Source of the DNA: Nostoc sp. UHCC 0702
GTDB taxonomy: Bacteria; Cyanobacteriota; Cyanobacteriia; Cyanobacteriales; Nostocaceae
NCBI GenBank assembly: GCA_017164015.1
Contig: CP071065.1
Coordinates: 1,553,409-1,617,408 of the forward strand
Length of the DNA: 64,000 nucleotides
Direction of reading: 5' to 3'
Under the pieces are notes generated by a model. It did no database searches. It was not told the DNA's origin and saw nothing but the letters and a program-made list of their open reading frames with translations. The position numbers were made by a program, and so were the translations under genes. This document shows, piece by piece, positions 8,620 through 16,331 of this stretch. Numbering within the stretch: the stretch's first letter is position 1; each line of letters begins with the position of its first letter.

Positions 8620-9666
8620 ATGTCCGAATCAACTCCCATTACCCCAAATTCCAACCCAGGCGAGGCACCAGACTCAGTAGTCAATAATTCTAACGAAGAA
8701 ATCACAACAGTTGGCGATCGCAGTGCCAAAACTAGGCAACTGTTAGGTATGAAAGGTGCAGCACCAGGGGAAACTTCAATTTGGAAAATCCGGCTGCAAC
8801 TGATGAAGCCCATCACCTGGATTCCCCTGATTTGGGGAGTAGTCTGTGGTGCAGCTTCTTCTGGCAACTATACCTGGACGCTAGAAAATGTTTTGAAGGC
8901 AGCAGCTTGTATGTTGCTGTCTGGGCCTTTACTAGCAGGTTACACCCAAACCCTAAACGATTTCTACGATCGCGAAATCGATGCCATCAATGAACCCTAC
9001 CGCCCCATCCCCTCCGGCGCTATTTCTGTACCCCAGGTAACTACGCAGATAATAGTATTATTTTTATCTGGAATTGCTTTAGCGTTTGTTCTGGATATCT
9101 GGGCAGGTCATGAATTTCCCAATGTCACAGTCCTGGCTTTATTTGGTTCTTTCATTGCTTATATCTACTCTGCACCACCCCTGAAACTGAAGCAAAACGG
9201 TTGGCTAGGAAATTATGCTTTAGGTGCCAGTTATATTGCCTTACCTTGGTGGGCAGGTCATGCTTTGTTTGGCGAACTCAATTGGAAGATTATTGTTCTT
9301 ACCCTCATTTACAGTTTGGCAGGATTAGGCATTGCCATTGTTAATGACTTCAAGAGTGTAGAAGGCGATCGCCAGCTTGGGTTACAATCGCTACCTGTGA
9401 TGTTTGGCATCACCACAGCCGCATGGATTTGTGTGCTGATGATTGATTTATTTCAAGGATTTATTGCCGCTTATCTCGTCACTATCCACGAAAATTTATA
9501 CGCCGCAATTTTGGTACTGTTAATCATCCCGCAAATCACGTTTCAGGATATGTATTTTCTGCGTGACCCCTTGAAAAATGATGTTAAATACCAAGCCAGT
9601 GCCCAGCCTTTTCTCGTCTTAGGAATGCTTGTTGCTGGTTTAGCACTAGGTCATGCTGGAATTTAA
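8620..9666 (+). CDS. chlG: chlorophyll synthase
   Basis: This 348-residue UbiA-family membrane prenyltransferase attaches a phytyl or geranylgeranyl chain to chlorophyllide a, the last step of chlorophyll a synthesis, in the thylakoid membrane. The first Asp-rich motif NDFYDREID is at 113-121, followed by the chlorophyll-synthase hallmark EPYRPIPSG. The second Asp motif NDFKSVEGDR is at 242-251. About eight to nine transmembrane helices follow a soluble N-terminal region of about 60 residues. Length and motifs match cyanobacterial ChlG fully. Confidence 0.97.
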   Translation: MSESTPITPNSNPGEAPDSVVNNSNEEITTVGDRSAKTRQLLGMKGAAPGETSIWKIRLQLMKPITWIPLIWGVVCGAASSGNYTWTLENVLKAAACMLLSGPLLAGYTQTLNDFYDREIDAINEPYRPIPSGAISVPQVTTQIIVLFLSGIALAFVLDIWAGHEFPNVTVLALFGSFIAYIYSAPPLKLKQNGWLGNYALGASYIALPWWAGHALFGELNWKIIVLTLIYSLAGLGIAIVNDFKSVEGDRQLGLQSLPVMFGITTAAWICVLMIDLFQGFIAAYLVTIHENLYAAILVLLIIPQITFQDMYFLRDPLKNDVKYQASAQPFLVLGMLVAGLALGHAGI

Positions 9667-9836
9667 TCAAGGCAACTCCAACAAATAAATTATCCGCAAT
9701 TGTGGGGTGGGCATCCTGCCCTTCAGACAAACGACGGGTGGGGACACCCATCGTTTATACCTCTGTAGTCAGAAGTTAAGAATGAGGAGTTAGGAGGTAA
9801 TATACTTCTAACTCTTAGTTTTTATCAGGACTTGCC

Positions 9837-10124
9837 GTGTTAGAACTGATATCTTTTCTCATTCATGGAATTCAACCTTTCTTAGTCCCTATTTGCTTTG
9901 TTGGCGCTTGGATTGTAACTATTCTCTGCGTCTGGAGTCTATGGGTCGCAGTACGAGATAGCGTGAGTACAGCTAAACAAATGCATCAAATTCCCTGCAC
10001 TGGCTGCCAATTTTTTACATCAGACTACCGTTTAAAATGCACTGTACACCCCTCTACTGCTAACACAGAAGCAGCGATCAATTGTTTAGATTTTCAACCA
10101 AAAACGAATCCCTATTTGTATTAG
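9837..10124 (+). CDS. small membrane protein with CxxC, unknown function
   Basis: The protein has 95 residues from a GTG start with TCAGGA about 7 bases upstream. One or two N-terminal hydrophobic helices (residues 3-40) precede a soluble tail with a CTGC pair (about residues 54-57) and two further cysteines (KCTVH, INCLDF), which could bind metal or form disulfides. I do not know the family. Conservation of the cysteine pattern and codon use like its neighbours argue for a real gene. It is downstream of chlG on the same strand, 170 bases away. Confidence 0.6.
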   Translation: MLELISFLIHGIQPFLVPICFVGAWIVTILCVWSLWVAVRDSVSTAKQMHQIPCTGCQFFTSDYRLKCTVHPSTANTEAAINCLDFQPKTNPYLY

Positions 10125-10137
10125 AGAGCTCTTGAGC

Positions 10138-10268
10138 AGCGGAGCAGGGGAGCAGGGGAGCAGGGGGGATGGGGAGATGGGGGGGATAAGGGAAATAATT
10201 CTTTACTCTTACCTCCTGACAACTGACAACTGACAACTAACAACTGACAACTGACAACTAACAACTAA
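10138..10268. repeat. heptanucleotide array (GAGCAGGGGA and CAACTGA units)
   Basis: Two low-complexity arrays adjoin: GGGGAGCA-type units near 10138-10180, then ACAACTGACAACTAACA-type heptamers at 10210-10268. The array reaches the stop codon of the truncated dehydrogenase gene. The same two array types recur together at 33050-33262. Confidence 0.85.
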
Positions 10269-10771
10269 CTAATTTCTAATAAGACCTTTAAAACCCCTCG
10301 CTGCTGAGCATGTTCAAAAGCCACAAGCCCTTCAGTGAGGGAGTAATGGGCATGAATTAGGGGCTGTACGTCTACTTTTTCTGTGGCTAGAAGTTGCAGT
10401 GCTTCTGGAAAGGGGCCGCAGCGGGAACCAATCAAAGTAATTTCGTCCACCACCAAAGAAGAGGCATCTATGTTGAGATTGCCAGCATAGGTACTTTTAA
10501 GTACTAAAGTACCACGGGGACGTAAGGCGCGACGAGCGATCGCAAATCCTTCTGGGTTGCCAGTACACTCTACTGAGATATCATAGGCTCTATCTGTCAC
10601 AGCCTCGGCTAAACCGGTTTTGATACCCCTGGTCTCTAAGTTAGCAAGTTTGTCTTGATGACGCCCCACTACCAAAAGTTCACAGCCTGTTAAAGCTAAT
10701 GTCTGGGCTACTAGTTGTCCTAGTTTGCCATCTCCAACCACACGCCCTTAAAGCTCAATTAATGTCTTCAT
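10265..10771 (-). pseudogene. zinc-type alcohol dehydrogenase (MDR) with internal deletion
   Basis: About 158 codons encode only the Rossmann half of a medium-chain dehydrogenase: VVGDGKLGQL, the NAD-binding loop, ECTGNPEGF and ALRPRGTLVLKSTY. The catalytic N-terminal GroES-like domain with zinc ligands is absent. Reading upstream in the same frame gives an ATG at 10771 and seven codons (MKTLIEL), a plausible N-terminus of this family, then a TAA just before the Rossmann part. A deletion of about 150 codons would explain this layout. The fragment is unlikely to be functional. Confidence 0.75.
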
Positions 10772-10920
10772 TGAAGAGTCGTTGAGAAGCCCACACTCAC
10801 CCTGAAAGGGGAGTGTGTGGAGTATGTCACGTAAACTAGTCTTTCATTTCCTTAAGATGAGCGCAAGCGAATTCATCCTAAAAACATCATCAGTTCAAAT
10901 TATCGTTAAATTTGCATAGC

Positions 10921-10952
10921 AAAAGCCTACACCCTGTATAAAAAGTGTAGGC
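10921..10952 (-). terminator. rho-independent terminator candidate for the inositol phosphatase gene
   Basis: GCCTACAC at 10925-10932 pairs with GTGTAGGC at 10945-10952, an 8-bp stem. On the minus strand it is followed by TTTT. It lies about 30 bases beyond the stop of the minus-strand gene at 10980. Confidence 0.6.
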
Positions 10953-10979
10953 AGATTACATACGTGGCTTGATGAATTT

Positions 10980-11786
10980 TTAAATTTTCAATTCTTTAAG
11001 AAATGGTTCAAATACTGGAACCAATTCTGGACGACTGACCACAAGGGTGGGAAAGGAGCGATCGCTATAATCTTGCCTTGGTAACAAAGGAAACGGCTCT
11101 GATTTCAGTGATGTCCAAACCCCACCAGCAGCTTGAACAATTACCCAAGCCCCAGCCAAGTCCCAAACTTTTGGTGTGGCTTCAATACCACCTAATGTTG
11201 CTCCAGTACCAACCGTCAGGAAGTTATAACTAGCTACACCCAACATGCGAATTTTGCAGGGAAATCCTTTTTTGATGACAGCGGTGCTACGGGAACAGAG
11301 GTTAAAAAAATGATTGCTGCTGGGAGCATCAACACTGGTGTGGATGGGGTGATGATTGAGAAATGCACCAGATGGCGTTGTCAAACCAGATGAACCTTCC
11401 CAGAAACCATGAAAAGCTTGATCTAGTGGCGGTGCGTAAACGTAACCAAAAATCGGTGTGCCTTGATACAGTAAAGCTAGAGAAATCGTCCAAATGGGAA
11501 TACCCCGTGTAAAGTTGGTTGTGCCGTCCAGAGGGTCAATTACCCAGCACCATTCTGTACCCGGAAAGACTTGATCGTTTTCTTCGCTCAAAATGCCGTA
11601 GCCTGAGAAAGTAGAAGCGATCGCATCCCGAATTTCCTGATCGGCCCATTTATCCGCCTGAGTCACCAAACTCCCATCGGCTTTTTGCAAAGCCTGCACC
11701 TGCCCAAAGTCTTGCATGAGTTGCTTTCCCACTCTGGTAGTGGTTGTTTGGGCAAAATCGAGAACTGTTATCCAAAAATCATTCAT
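10980..11786 (-). CDS. inositol monophosphatase family protein
   Basis: This 268-residue enzyme of the Mg-dependent phosphatase superfamily carries all metal ligands: EE at 68-69, DPLDGT at 84-89 and WDLAGAW with Asp209. Such proteins remove phosphate from inositol-1-phosphate, fructose-1,6-bisphosphate, histidinol phosphate or PAP; substrate cannot be told from motifs. Length matches the family and no damage is visible. It is a single gene, with a terminator-like hairpin downstream and a short copy of the pucC-like 3' end upstream. Confidence 0.9.
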   Translation of the reverse strand: MNDFWITVLDFAQTTTTRVGKQLMQDFGQVQALQKADGSLVTQADKWADQEIRDAIASTFSGYGILSEENDQVFPGTEWCWVIDPLDGTTNFTRGIPIWTISLALLYQGTPIFGYVYAPPLDQAFHGFWEGSSGLTTPSGAFLNHHPIHTSVDAPSSNHFFNLCSRSTAVIKKGFPCKIRMLGVASYNFLTVGTGATLGGIEATPKVWDLAGAWVIVQAAGGVWTSLKSEPFPLLPRQDYSDRSFPTLVVSRPELVPVFEPFLKELKI

Positions 11787-11860
11787 TGATTAATTCTCGC
11801 GCAAACGCGTCCCTGAGCCAAGACAGGTAAATTCGGGTTTTGGCTGGGGAAGTTTCCAAT

Positions 11861-11944
11861 TTAGTCTAAATCACTTTCTAAAACAGAAGCGATCGCTTGT
11901 TTGGTATTTGTTTGAAATTCTGTGACGTTCACCCGCTTTGCCAT
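11861..11944 (-). pseudogene. 27-codon copy of the C-terminus of the PucC-like gene
   Basis: The minus strand encodes RVNVTEFQTNTKQAIASV and then LESDLD and a stop. This is identical in protein to the last residues of the transporter gene that ends at 13368, with only a few silent base changes. In the copy an ATG and two codons precede it, giving a 27-residue frame. It is 1.4 kb from the full gene in the same orientation. A partial duplication is the simplest reading. Confidence 0.85.
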
Positions 11945-12440
11945 AATACTGTTTTACCTTAATTCGGTTTATTCTATTTATCCAAAGTAATTAAATAAAA
12001 GTTTTTTTGAGTAAACTTATTTATTTTTGACGAGCAGAGTAATTAAAAAATACTGAAGTTTTAATTCAAAAACTAACACTTGTATAATAAATTAAGTATA
12101 AAGATACACAGGAATTACGCGGATTGTCATATTTTTTTCGTCTGGGCAGTACTGGGTCAAAAGTCAATAGTCCAAAAAATCAAGATTATTGAACGGCAGT
12201 TGCAACTTGAGCGGCTCGCCGGACGCCAGTCGCAAAGGCTGTCGGGAAACCCGCCCACGGCGCTGGCTCCCCAACGCACTGCCTCCTCTTGACTCTGGAC
12301 TATTGACTGCCATCACAGTAAATCTGTGTGCCAGTTGCGTAAGTCCTGATACATTTAGTTACGCTGCCAAAAAATATTTACTTGCAACGTAATTAAAATT
12401 TCTGACATCTGAAAATCTACAAAAATAGAGGTTTTTATCT
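11945..12440. other. intergenic with GC-rich palindromic repeat
   Basis: AT-rich DNA at 11945-12120 is followed at 12190-12300 by a GC-rich dispersed element (GGCAGTTGC, GCTGTCGGGAAACCCGCCC, CAACGCACTGCCTCC) also present in shorter form at 8524-8569. Open frames across it have no family features. AGAGG at 12427-12431 is the ribosome site of the next gene. Confidence 0.55.
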
Positions 12441-13151
12441 GTGTTCAACAAACTAGCTTTCGCTACTACTGTAGGATTATTCGCGATCGCAGTTACATCC
12501 CCAGCTCAGGCAGAAATTTACCAAGCCATCCGGCCTGAGGCAGAAATTGACCCAGCGATCCCAGCTGAGCTAGAAATTGACCCAGCGATCCCAGCTGACC
12601 CAGTCTTCCGGCCTCCGGTACAAGTTGTTAGGAAAGCCATGACTTGGACGAGTCGTAGTGTAGCCGTGGTATCTAACGGAAAAACCTACATCTTTGTTGG
12701 GTCTGATAGTCAAACAAATCCTTACTCTGGTGATACAGATATAAATGAAGCCCGGTCGCTACTTTGCATTCGCAAAACAGATGAGTTAGCAAAAAATCCC
12801 ATTCCAGACTATGCTTACCCCATCATTACGCCTGGTGGTGCATCTACCAACACTTGGTCTGGTGGACAAGTCTTCGCTATTCCTAACGTTGTGGGTAACA
12901 CCTTGGTATCACAAGATTATGCAGATAAGCTCTGTGAGACAGAAGGCATACGTGCTTATAATCTATCCGGATTTAGGATGGCGGAGTTTCATGATGGCAC
13001 AGAAGGTTGGGCAGGATGGAGTTTTTGGGCGGAAGCTGCTCCGCAGTTTAATGGTCTGAGTCCGCATCCGATTAATAATCTCAATCCCATTCCGAATATG
13101 CGCTACTGGGTGAGGATTAACGATCAGTATGCAAATCCTTGGGGGTTATAA
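12441..13151 (+). CDS. secreted protein of unknown function with proline-rich tandem repeat
   Basis: The protein has 236 residues from a GTG start preceded by AGAGG. The first 24 residues are a clean signal peptide ending SPAQA. A short tandem repeat follows (EIDPAIPAE, then EIDPAIPAD), encoded by a near-identical DNA repeat at 12538-12600. The remaining domain of about 180 residues is rich in aromatic residues and has two cysteines (LLCIRK, KLCETEG). Its C-terminus reads GWSFWAEA and RYWVRINDQYANPW. I do not recognise the fold. It should be periplasmic or exported, and the repeat could act as a linker. Confidence 0.75.
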   Translation: MFNKLAFATTVGLFAIAVTSPAQAEIYQAIRPEAEIDPAIPAELEIDPAIPADPVFRPPVQVVRKAMTWTSRSVAVVSNGKTYIFVGSDSQTNPYSGDTDINEARSLLCIRKTDELAKNPIPDYAYPIITPGGASTNTWSGGQVFAIPNVVGNTLVSQDYADKLCETEGIRAYNLSGFRMAEFHDGTEGWAGWSFWAEAAPQFNGLSPHPINNLNPIPNMRYWVRINDQYANPWGL

Positions 13152-13164
13152 TTTGAGAACTTGA

Positions 13165-13320
13165 CCACATAATTACTAATTAGTAATTCATAATTCGTAA
13201 TTAAATGGGTACAGCAGCCCACACTGAAATCTGTGATTCAGTGGTCAATAATCAGCTTATCTTTGCAGAGCTAACACTGATTGCAACTACGAATTATGAA
13301 TTATAAATTACGAATTATGT
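13165..13320. repeat. inverted TAATTCGTAATT-type repeats
   Basis: Short AT-rich palindromic units (AATTCATAATTCGTAATTA at about 13185-13203, and their inverse at about 13290-13318) flank a 90-base unique core. Similar units appear near 37832 and 38045. It may be a small non-coding mobile repeat. Confidence 0.6.
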
Positions 13321-13367
13321 TGACTGTTTTGTGCTAGGTAGAACCAAAAGCGATGCTAGTTTTAGGC

Positions 13368-14801
13368 TTAATCTAAATCACTTTCTAAAACAGAAGCGAT
13401 CGCTTGTTTAGTATTTGTTTGAAATTCGGTGACATTGACTCGATTCAAGAACCAAATCGACAGCACCATTCCTACAGCTTCTAGGGCAAATACTAGTCCA
13501 TAGGCTAGCACCAAGTTGGGTAGCAACCTGCGGCCAAGATCCAAGACTGCACCCCCTACGACTACTGCGACTCCCCTAGACATAGCCTGTGCTAGTCCCC
13601 ACGCGCCAATGAATGTACCTGCGGCTTCCGCTGCTGTCAAATCCAACATCAAGCTAACTGCTGCTGTAGTTAAGAAACCAGTAGCTAAACCAAACAAGAC
13701 CAAACTGAACTTCAAAAAAGCTGGATTAGCAGTGAATCCCGATAAACCTAGCAATACTGCACAGAATGCCACCAACATACAACCCAAGCGTGCAGTTCTG
13801 CGCTTACCCAGACGCGGCACCACCAAAAACCCTGTACCAGCGTAAGCAATCAACAAACCAGTACCGTAGAAAATGTTCAACTTGGTACTTTCAGCCAAAG
13901 GCATTTTAAACACCTGGCCTGCATAGGGTTCCAAAACGGGGTCTTGCATAAACAAACAAAGTGTCATCACCATTAAAAAGGTGAAGAATAAACCTGTTTG
14001 TCGGCTAGCTGTCAATATTTCCCAAGCTTTACCTAGAGTAATGCTGTCTTCTCGGTTTACCAATGTGGAACGGCTGGTGTAAAGCGAGTATTTTTTCTCA
14101 ACGCCGATTGTTGCTGCGATCGCAAAACCAAATACAATTGTTGGCACAATCATAAATAGTCTGTTAACTGATGCCTGCAAGGTGGCTATATTCGCCTCTG
14201 GTGTTAATTCCTTCAGCAAACTGCCACTGAGAACCCCCCCGACAATAATTCCCAACATCAGCATCGACCAAACGATACCAACCACTTTGGAACGGTTGTC
14301 TTCTTCGGATACATCCACCAACAAAGCTGCAAAGGCTGTACCACTAGCACAAAGTGCTAAACCGTAGACAGCAAAAACCAAAGATAAAAGTGCTGTCCAG
14401 CCGATTGTTTGGGTTGTCCATGCCCAGCCACCCGCACTAGTGACAGCATTATTCAGCTGCCACATTACTTGTACAGCTAAAAATGCAGCGATCGCAAATA
14501 TTGCCGCCCCCACCCAAACATAAGCTGTGCGGTGATATCCCCACAACGGCTTGGCATCGGATATTTGACCGAACCAGACGCGGGAAGGAGAAACAAATGC
14601 GGGTAGTGCTAACACCACTGCTACCAGCGTCGCCGGAATTGCGATTTCTTGAATCATGACTCTGTTAAGTACGCCCAGAGTCAAGATGGACATCATACTC
14701 AATCCCATTTGAAATAAGCCCAGTCGGAACACGGTCAGCAAGTTGACTTTTGGCACCGCTTGGTATTTTGCTTCGCCATCAAATATTTCACCGCTTGCCA
14801 T
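13368..14801 (-). CDS. BCH1/PucC family MFS transporter
   Basis: The 477-residue protein has twelve predicted transmembrane segments. The N-terminus (VNLLTVFRLGLFQMGLSMM) and the FVSPSRVWFGQISD loop mark the PucC/LhaA/BCH1 group. These proteins act in assembly of chlorophyll or bacteriochlorophyll antenna complexes, and cyanobacteria carry several paralogues. Length is typical and the gene looks intact. A 27-codon copy of its C-terminus lies at 11861-11944. No close operon partner is seen. Confidence 0.88.
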   Translation of the reverse strand: MASGEIFDGEAKYQAVPKVNLLTVFRLGLFQMGLSMMSILTLGVLNRVMIQEIAIPATLVAVVLALPAFVSPSRVWFGQISDAKPLWGYHRTAYVWVGAAIFAIAAFLAVQVMWQLNNAVTSAGGWAWTTQTIGWTALLSLVFAVYGLALCASGTAFAALLVDVSEEDNRSKVVGIVWSMLMLGIIVGGVLSGSLLKELTPEANIATLQASVNRLFMIVPTIVFGFAIAATIGVEKKYSLYTSRSTLVNREDSITLGKAWEILTASRQTGLFFTFLMVMTLCLFMQDPVLEPYAGQVFKMPLAESTKLNIFYGTGLLIAYAGTGFLVVPRLGKRRTARLGCMLVAFCAVLLGLSGFTANPAFLKFSLVLFGLATGFLTTAAVSLMLDLTAAEAAGTFIGAWGLAQAMSRGVAVVVGGAVLDLGRRLLPNLVLAYGLVFALEAVGMVLSIWFLNRVNVTEFQTNTKQAIASVLESDLD

Positions 14802-15238
14802 AGCTGTTTTTTCGTATTGTTTATCAATTATGATCTCTCTTTAAATAAAGATAAACTGTTCGATTCAACTTAAAACCCCACATTCCAAACAAACCCCACT
14901 AAGTAGCTAGCCTTTCCCCTTGGCAAGGGAAGTGGGGTATTTTTGTACCTCACGCTTGTTGATATCTGCTGTATATCGAGGCGGACATGATATTACTTGC
15001 GATCGCTAAGGTCGCTTTGGTATTGTTCACAACGTGGTGCGATCGCCATAGCAATTCATGAAAACATTAACATTTCAAGTTGCTCACTCTGGCGATTACT
15101 TGCTTTATCATTTACCAATATCAGTAACTTGGGAGGAATCAGAGCAAATACCATAATTTGTCTGAGGATAACCCAGCTCACAAACCTTAATAATACCGAG
15201 TCACTTTTACAAAGTTTGATATAGGCTGTTTTTAAGTT
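14802..15238. other. intergenic, remnant MITE end, no gene
   Basis: Near 14960-14988 the sequence CGGACATGATATTA matches the end of the MITE family at 55393-55658 and 16081-16214, without a second end. Two HIP1-type sites are present at 14999 and 15038. Both strands have open stretches of 55-75 codons with no recognisable features, which I do not annotate. Confidence 0.5.
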
Positions 15239-15574
15239 TTACCCAATAGCAAAATCTGTAAACTGTCTTTTATAAGGAGCATGAAACCCTAACACTATAT
15301 CTTGTTTAGCAACGCCTAAAGCTACTAATTCATCAGCAACATTAGCTTCTGTTCCATTATGCTGAATCCAAATTTTTCCATTTTTAATATCTAAATGTAG
15401 TACACAACCATATACACGCCGATTATTCTTCCAACCCACATATACTAACTGATAATGGTCGTGTTCAGTATCAAAAATAGTCTGTGCTTCCACTGCACTA
15501 TCAGATTTTTCATACTTACTATAAGAAATTATTAACTGCTTAATATTTTCTCTATATTTTTCTAATTTAACCAT
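15239..15574 (-). CDS. xisI: XisI family protein (fdxN element excision controlling factor)
   Basis: This 111-residue protein matches XisI in length and motifs (VYVGWKNNRRVYGCVLHLDIKNGK split as VYVGWKNNRRVYG and CVLHLDIKNGK; then WIQHNGTE and GFHAPYKRQFTDFAIG). XisI and XisH were found as factors needed with the XisF recombinase for excision of the nif fdxN element in Anabaena. Standalone pairs are very common in cyanobacteria and their job is not clear. The start overlaps the end of xisH by 13 bases, so the two are translationally coupled. Confidence 0.95.
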   Translation of the reverse strand: MVKLEKYRENIKQLIISYSKYEKSDSAVEAQTIFDTEHDHYQLVYVGWKNNRRVYGCVLHLDIKNGKIWIQHNGTEANVADELVALGVAKQDIVLGFHAPYKRQFTDFAIG

Positions 15575-15978
15575 TTGATAATCACCTCATTTTCGATGTC
15601 ATAAATTAGCAGACGTAATTGATTTTGTTGAATTATGATCTGAGTAAAGGGCAATTGAAAAAAAGTTTCGTAAGTATCTGAGGGAACCGCTAAATATAAT
15701 ATGCGTTCTGGTTGTTCTTGGGAAAGTGCAAACCGATAGTTAATAAACTGTCCTAGTGCAGTATGAAATTCTGAAATAGCTGATTGTCCAAGAAAACTCT
15801 TAACCTCTATAGCTATTTTATGTCCTTCTTTTTCAGCTGCAATAATTTTTTCTGCTCCTAAATCAATATATAATTGAACCAAACCCCACTCTATACGTAA
15901 AGGGTCATCTGTAATAGTCCAGCCATCTTGTTGCAAGGCTAATTTTACAATATCGTGAAATTTATCTTTTGCTGACAT
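15562..15978 (-). CDS. xisH: XisH family protein, restriction-endonuclease-like fold
   Basis: The 138-residue protein starts MSAKDKFHDIVKLALQQDGW and carries the DLGAEKIIAAEKEGHKIAIE region, whose Asp...Glu-x-Lys pattern (IDLGAE and IEVKSF) resembles a PD-(D/E)XK nuclease core. This is the standard XisH family. It is the first gene of the xisH-xisI pair. No site-specific recombinase gene is next to it in this window, so the pair acts alone or in trans. Confidence 0.95.
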   Translation of the reverse strand: MSAKDKFHDIVKLALQQDGWTITDDPLRIEWGLVQLYIDLGAEKIIAAEKEGHKIAIEVKSFLGQSAISEFHTALGQFINYRFALSQEQPERILYLAVPSDTYETFFQLPFTQIIIQQNQLRLLIYDIENEVIIKWLN

Positions 15979-16080
15979 AACATATTTGCTTACTCGGTTT
16001 GAGTTTTATATCTACGTATTATCCATCTTCTCAAGCCGTACAATGTGATACGCTAAATTAGCCAAAGCTAATCAAGTTAT

Positions 16081-16214
16081 ATGATGTCCGCGCTTATACT
16101 TATTAAAAAACCCTAAGAACCCCACCCCACCAAAGCGTAGCTTTGTTTCCCCTCCCCACGGGGAGGGGTGCAATGACTGTGGAAATCATAACTAATTAAC
16201 CGCACTTGATATTA
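16081..16214. repeat. MITE-like element, family C, copy 1
   Basis: The element of about 134 bases has imperfect inverted ends (ATGATGTCCG at the left, CGCACTTGATATT at the right) and a core holding a CCTCCCC...GGGGAGGGG palindrome followed by TGCAATGACTGTGG. The same core and right end occur at 55600-55658. It fills most of the gap upstream of xisH. Confidence 0.75.
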
Positions 16215-16331
16215 ATATTTTATATTTTGGATTAAAAGGTTTTACTACAAGTTCGCTTGATAAATTTCAAACAATACTACTTGTCCAAGTTTGGTATCAG
16301 TTATTAAGGAAAAACGCTTAATTGAAAGCAA

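Noticed and set aside
12080..12392. Two overlapping frames of about 70 codons
   Set aside because: They cover a GC-rich dispersed repeat also found at 8524 and share no features with proteins.
14997..15224. 75-codon frame between the PucC-like gene and xisI
   Set aside because: No ribosome site or recognisable features; part overlaps HIP1-rich DNA.
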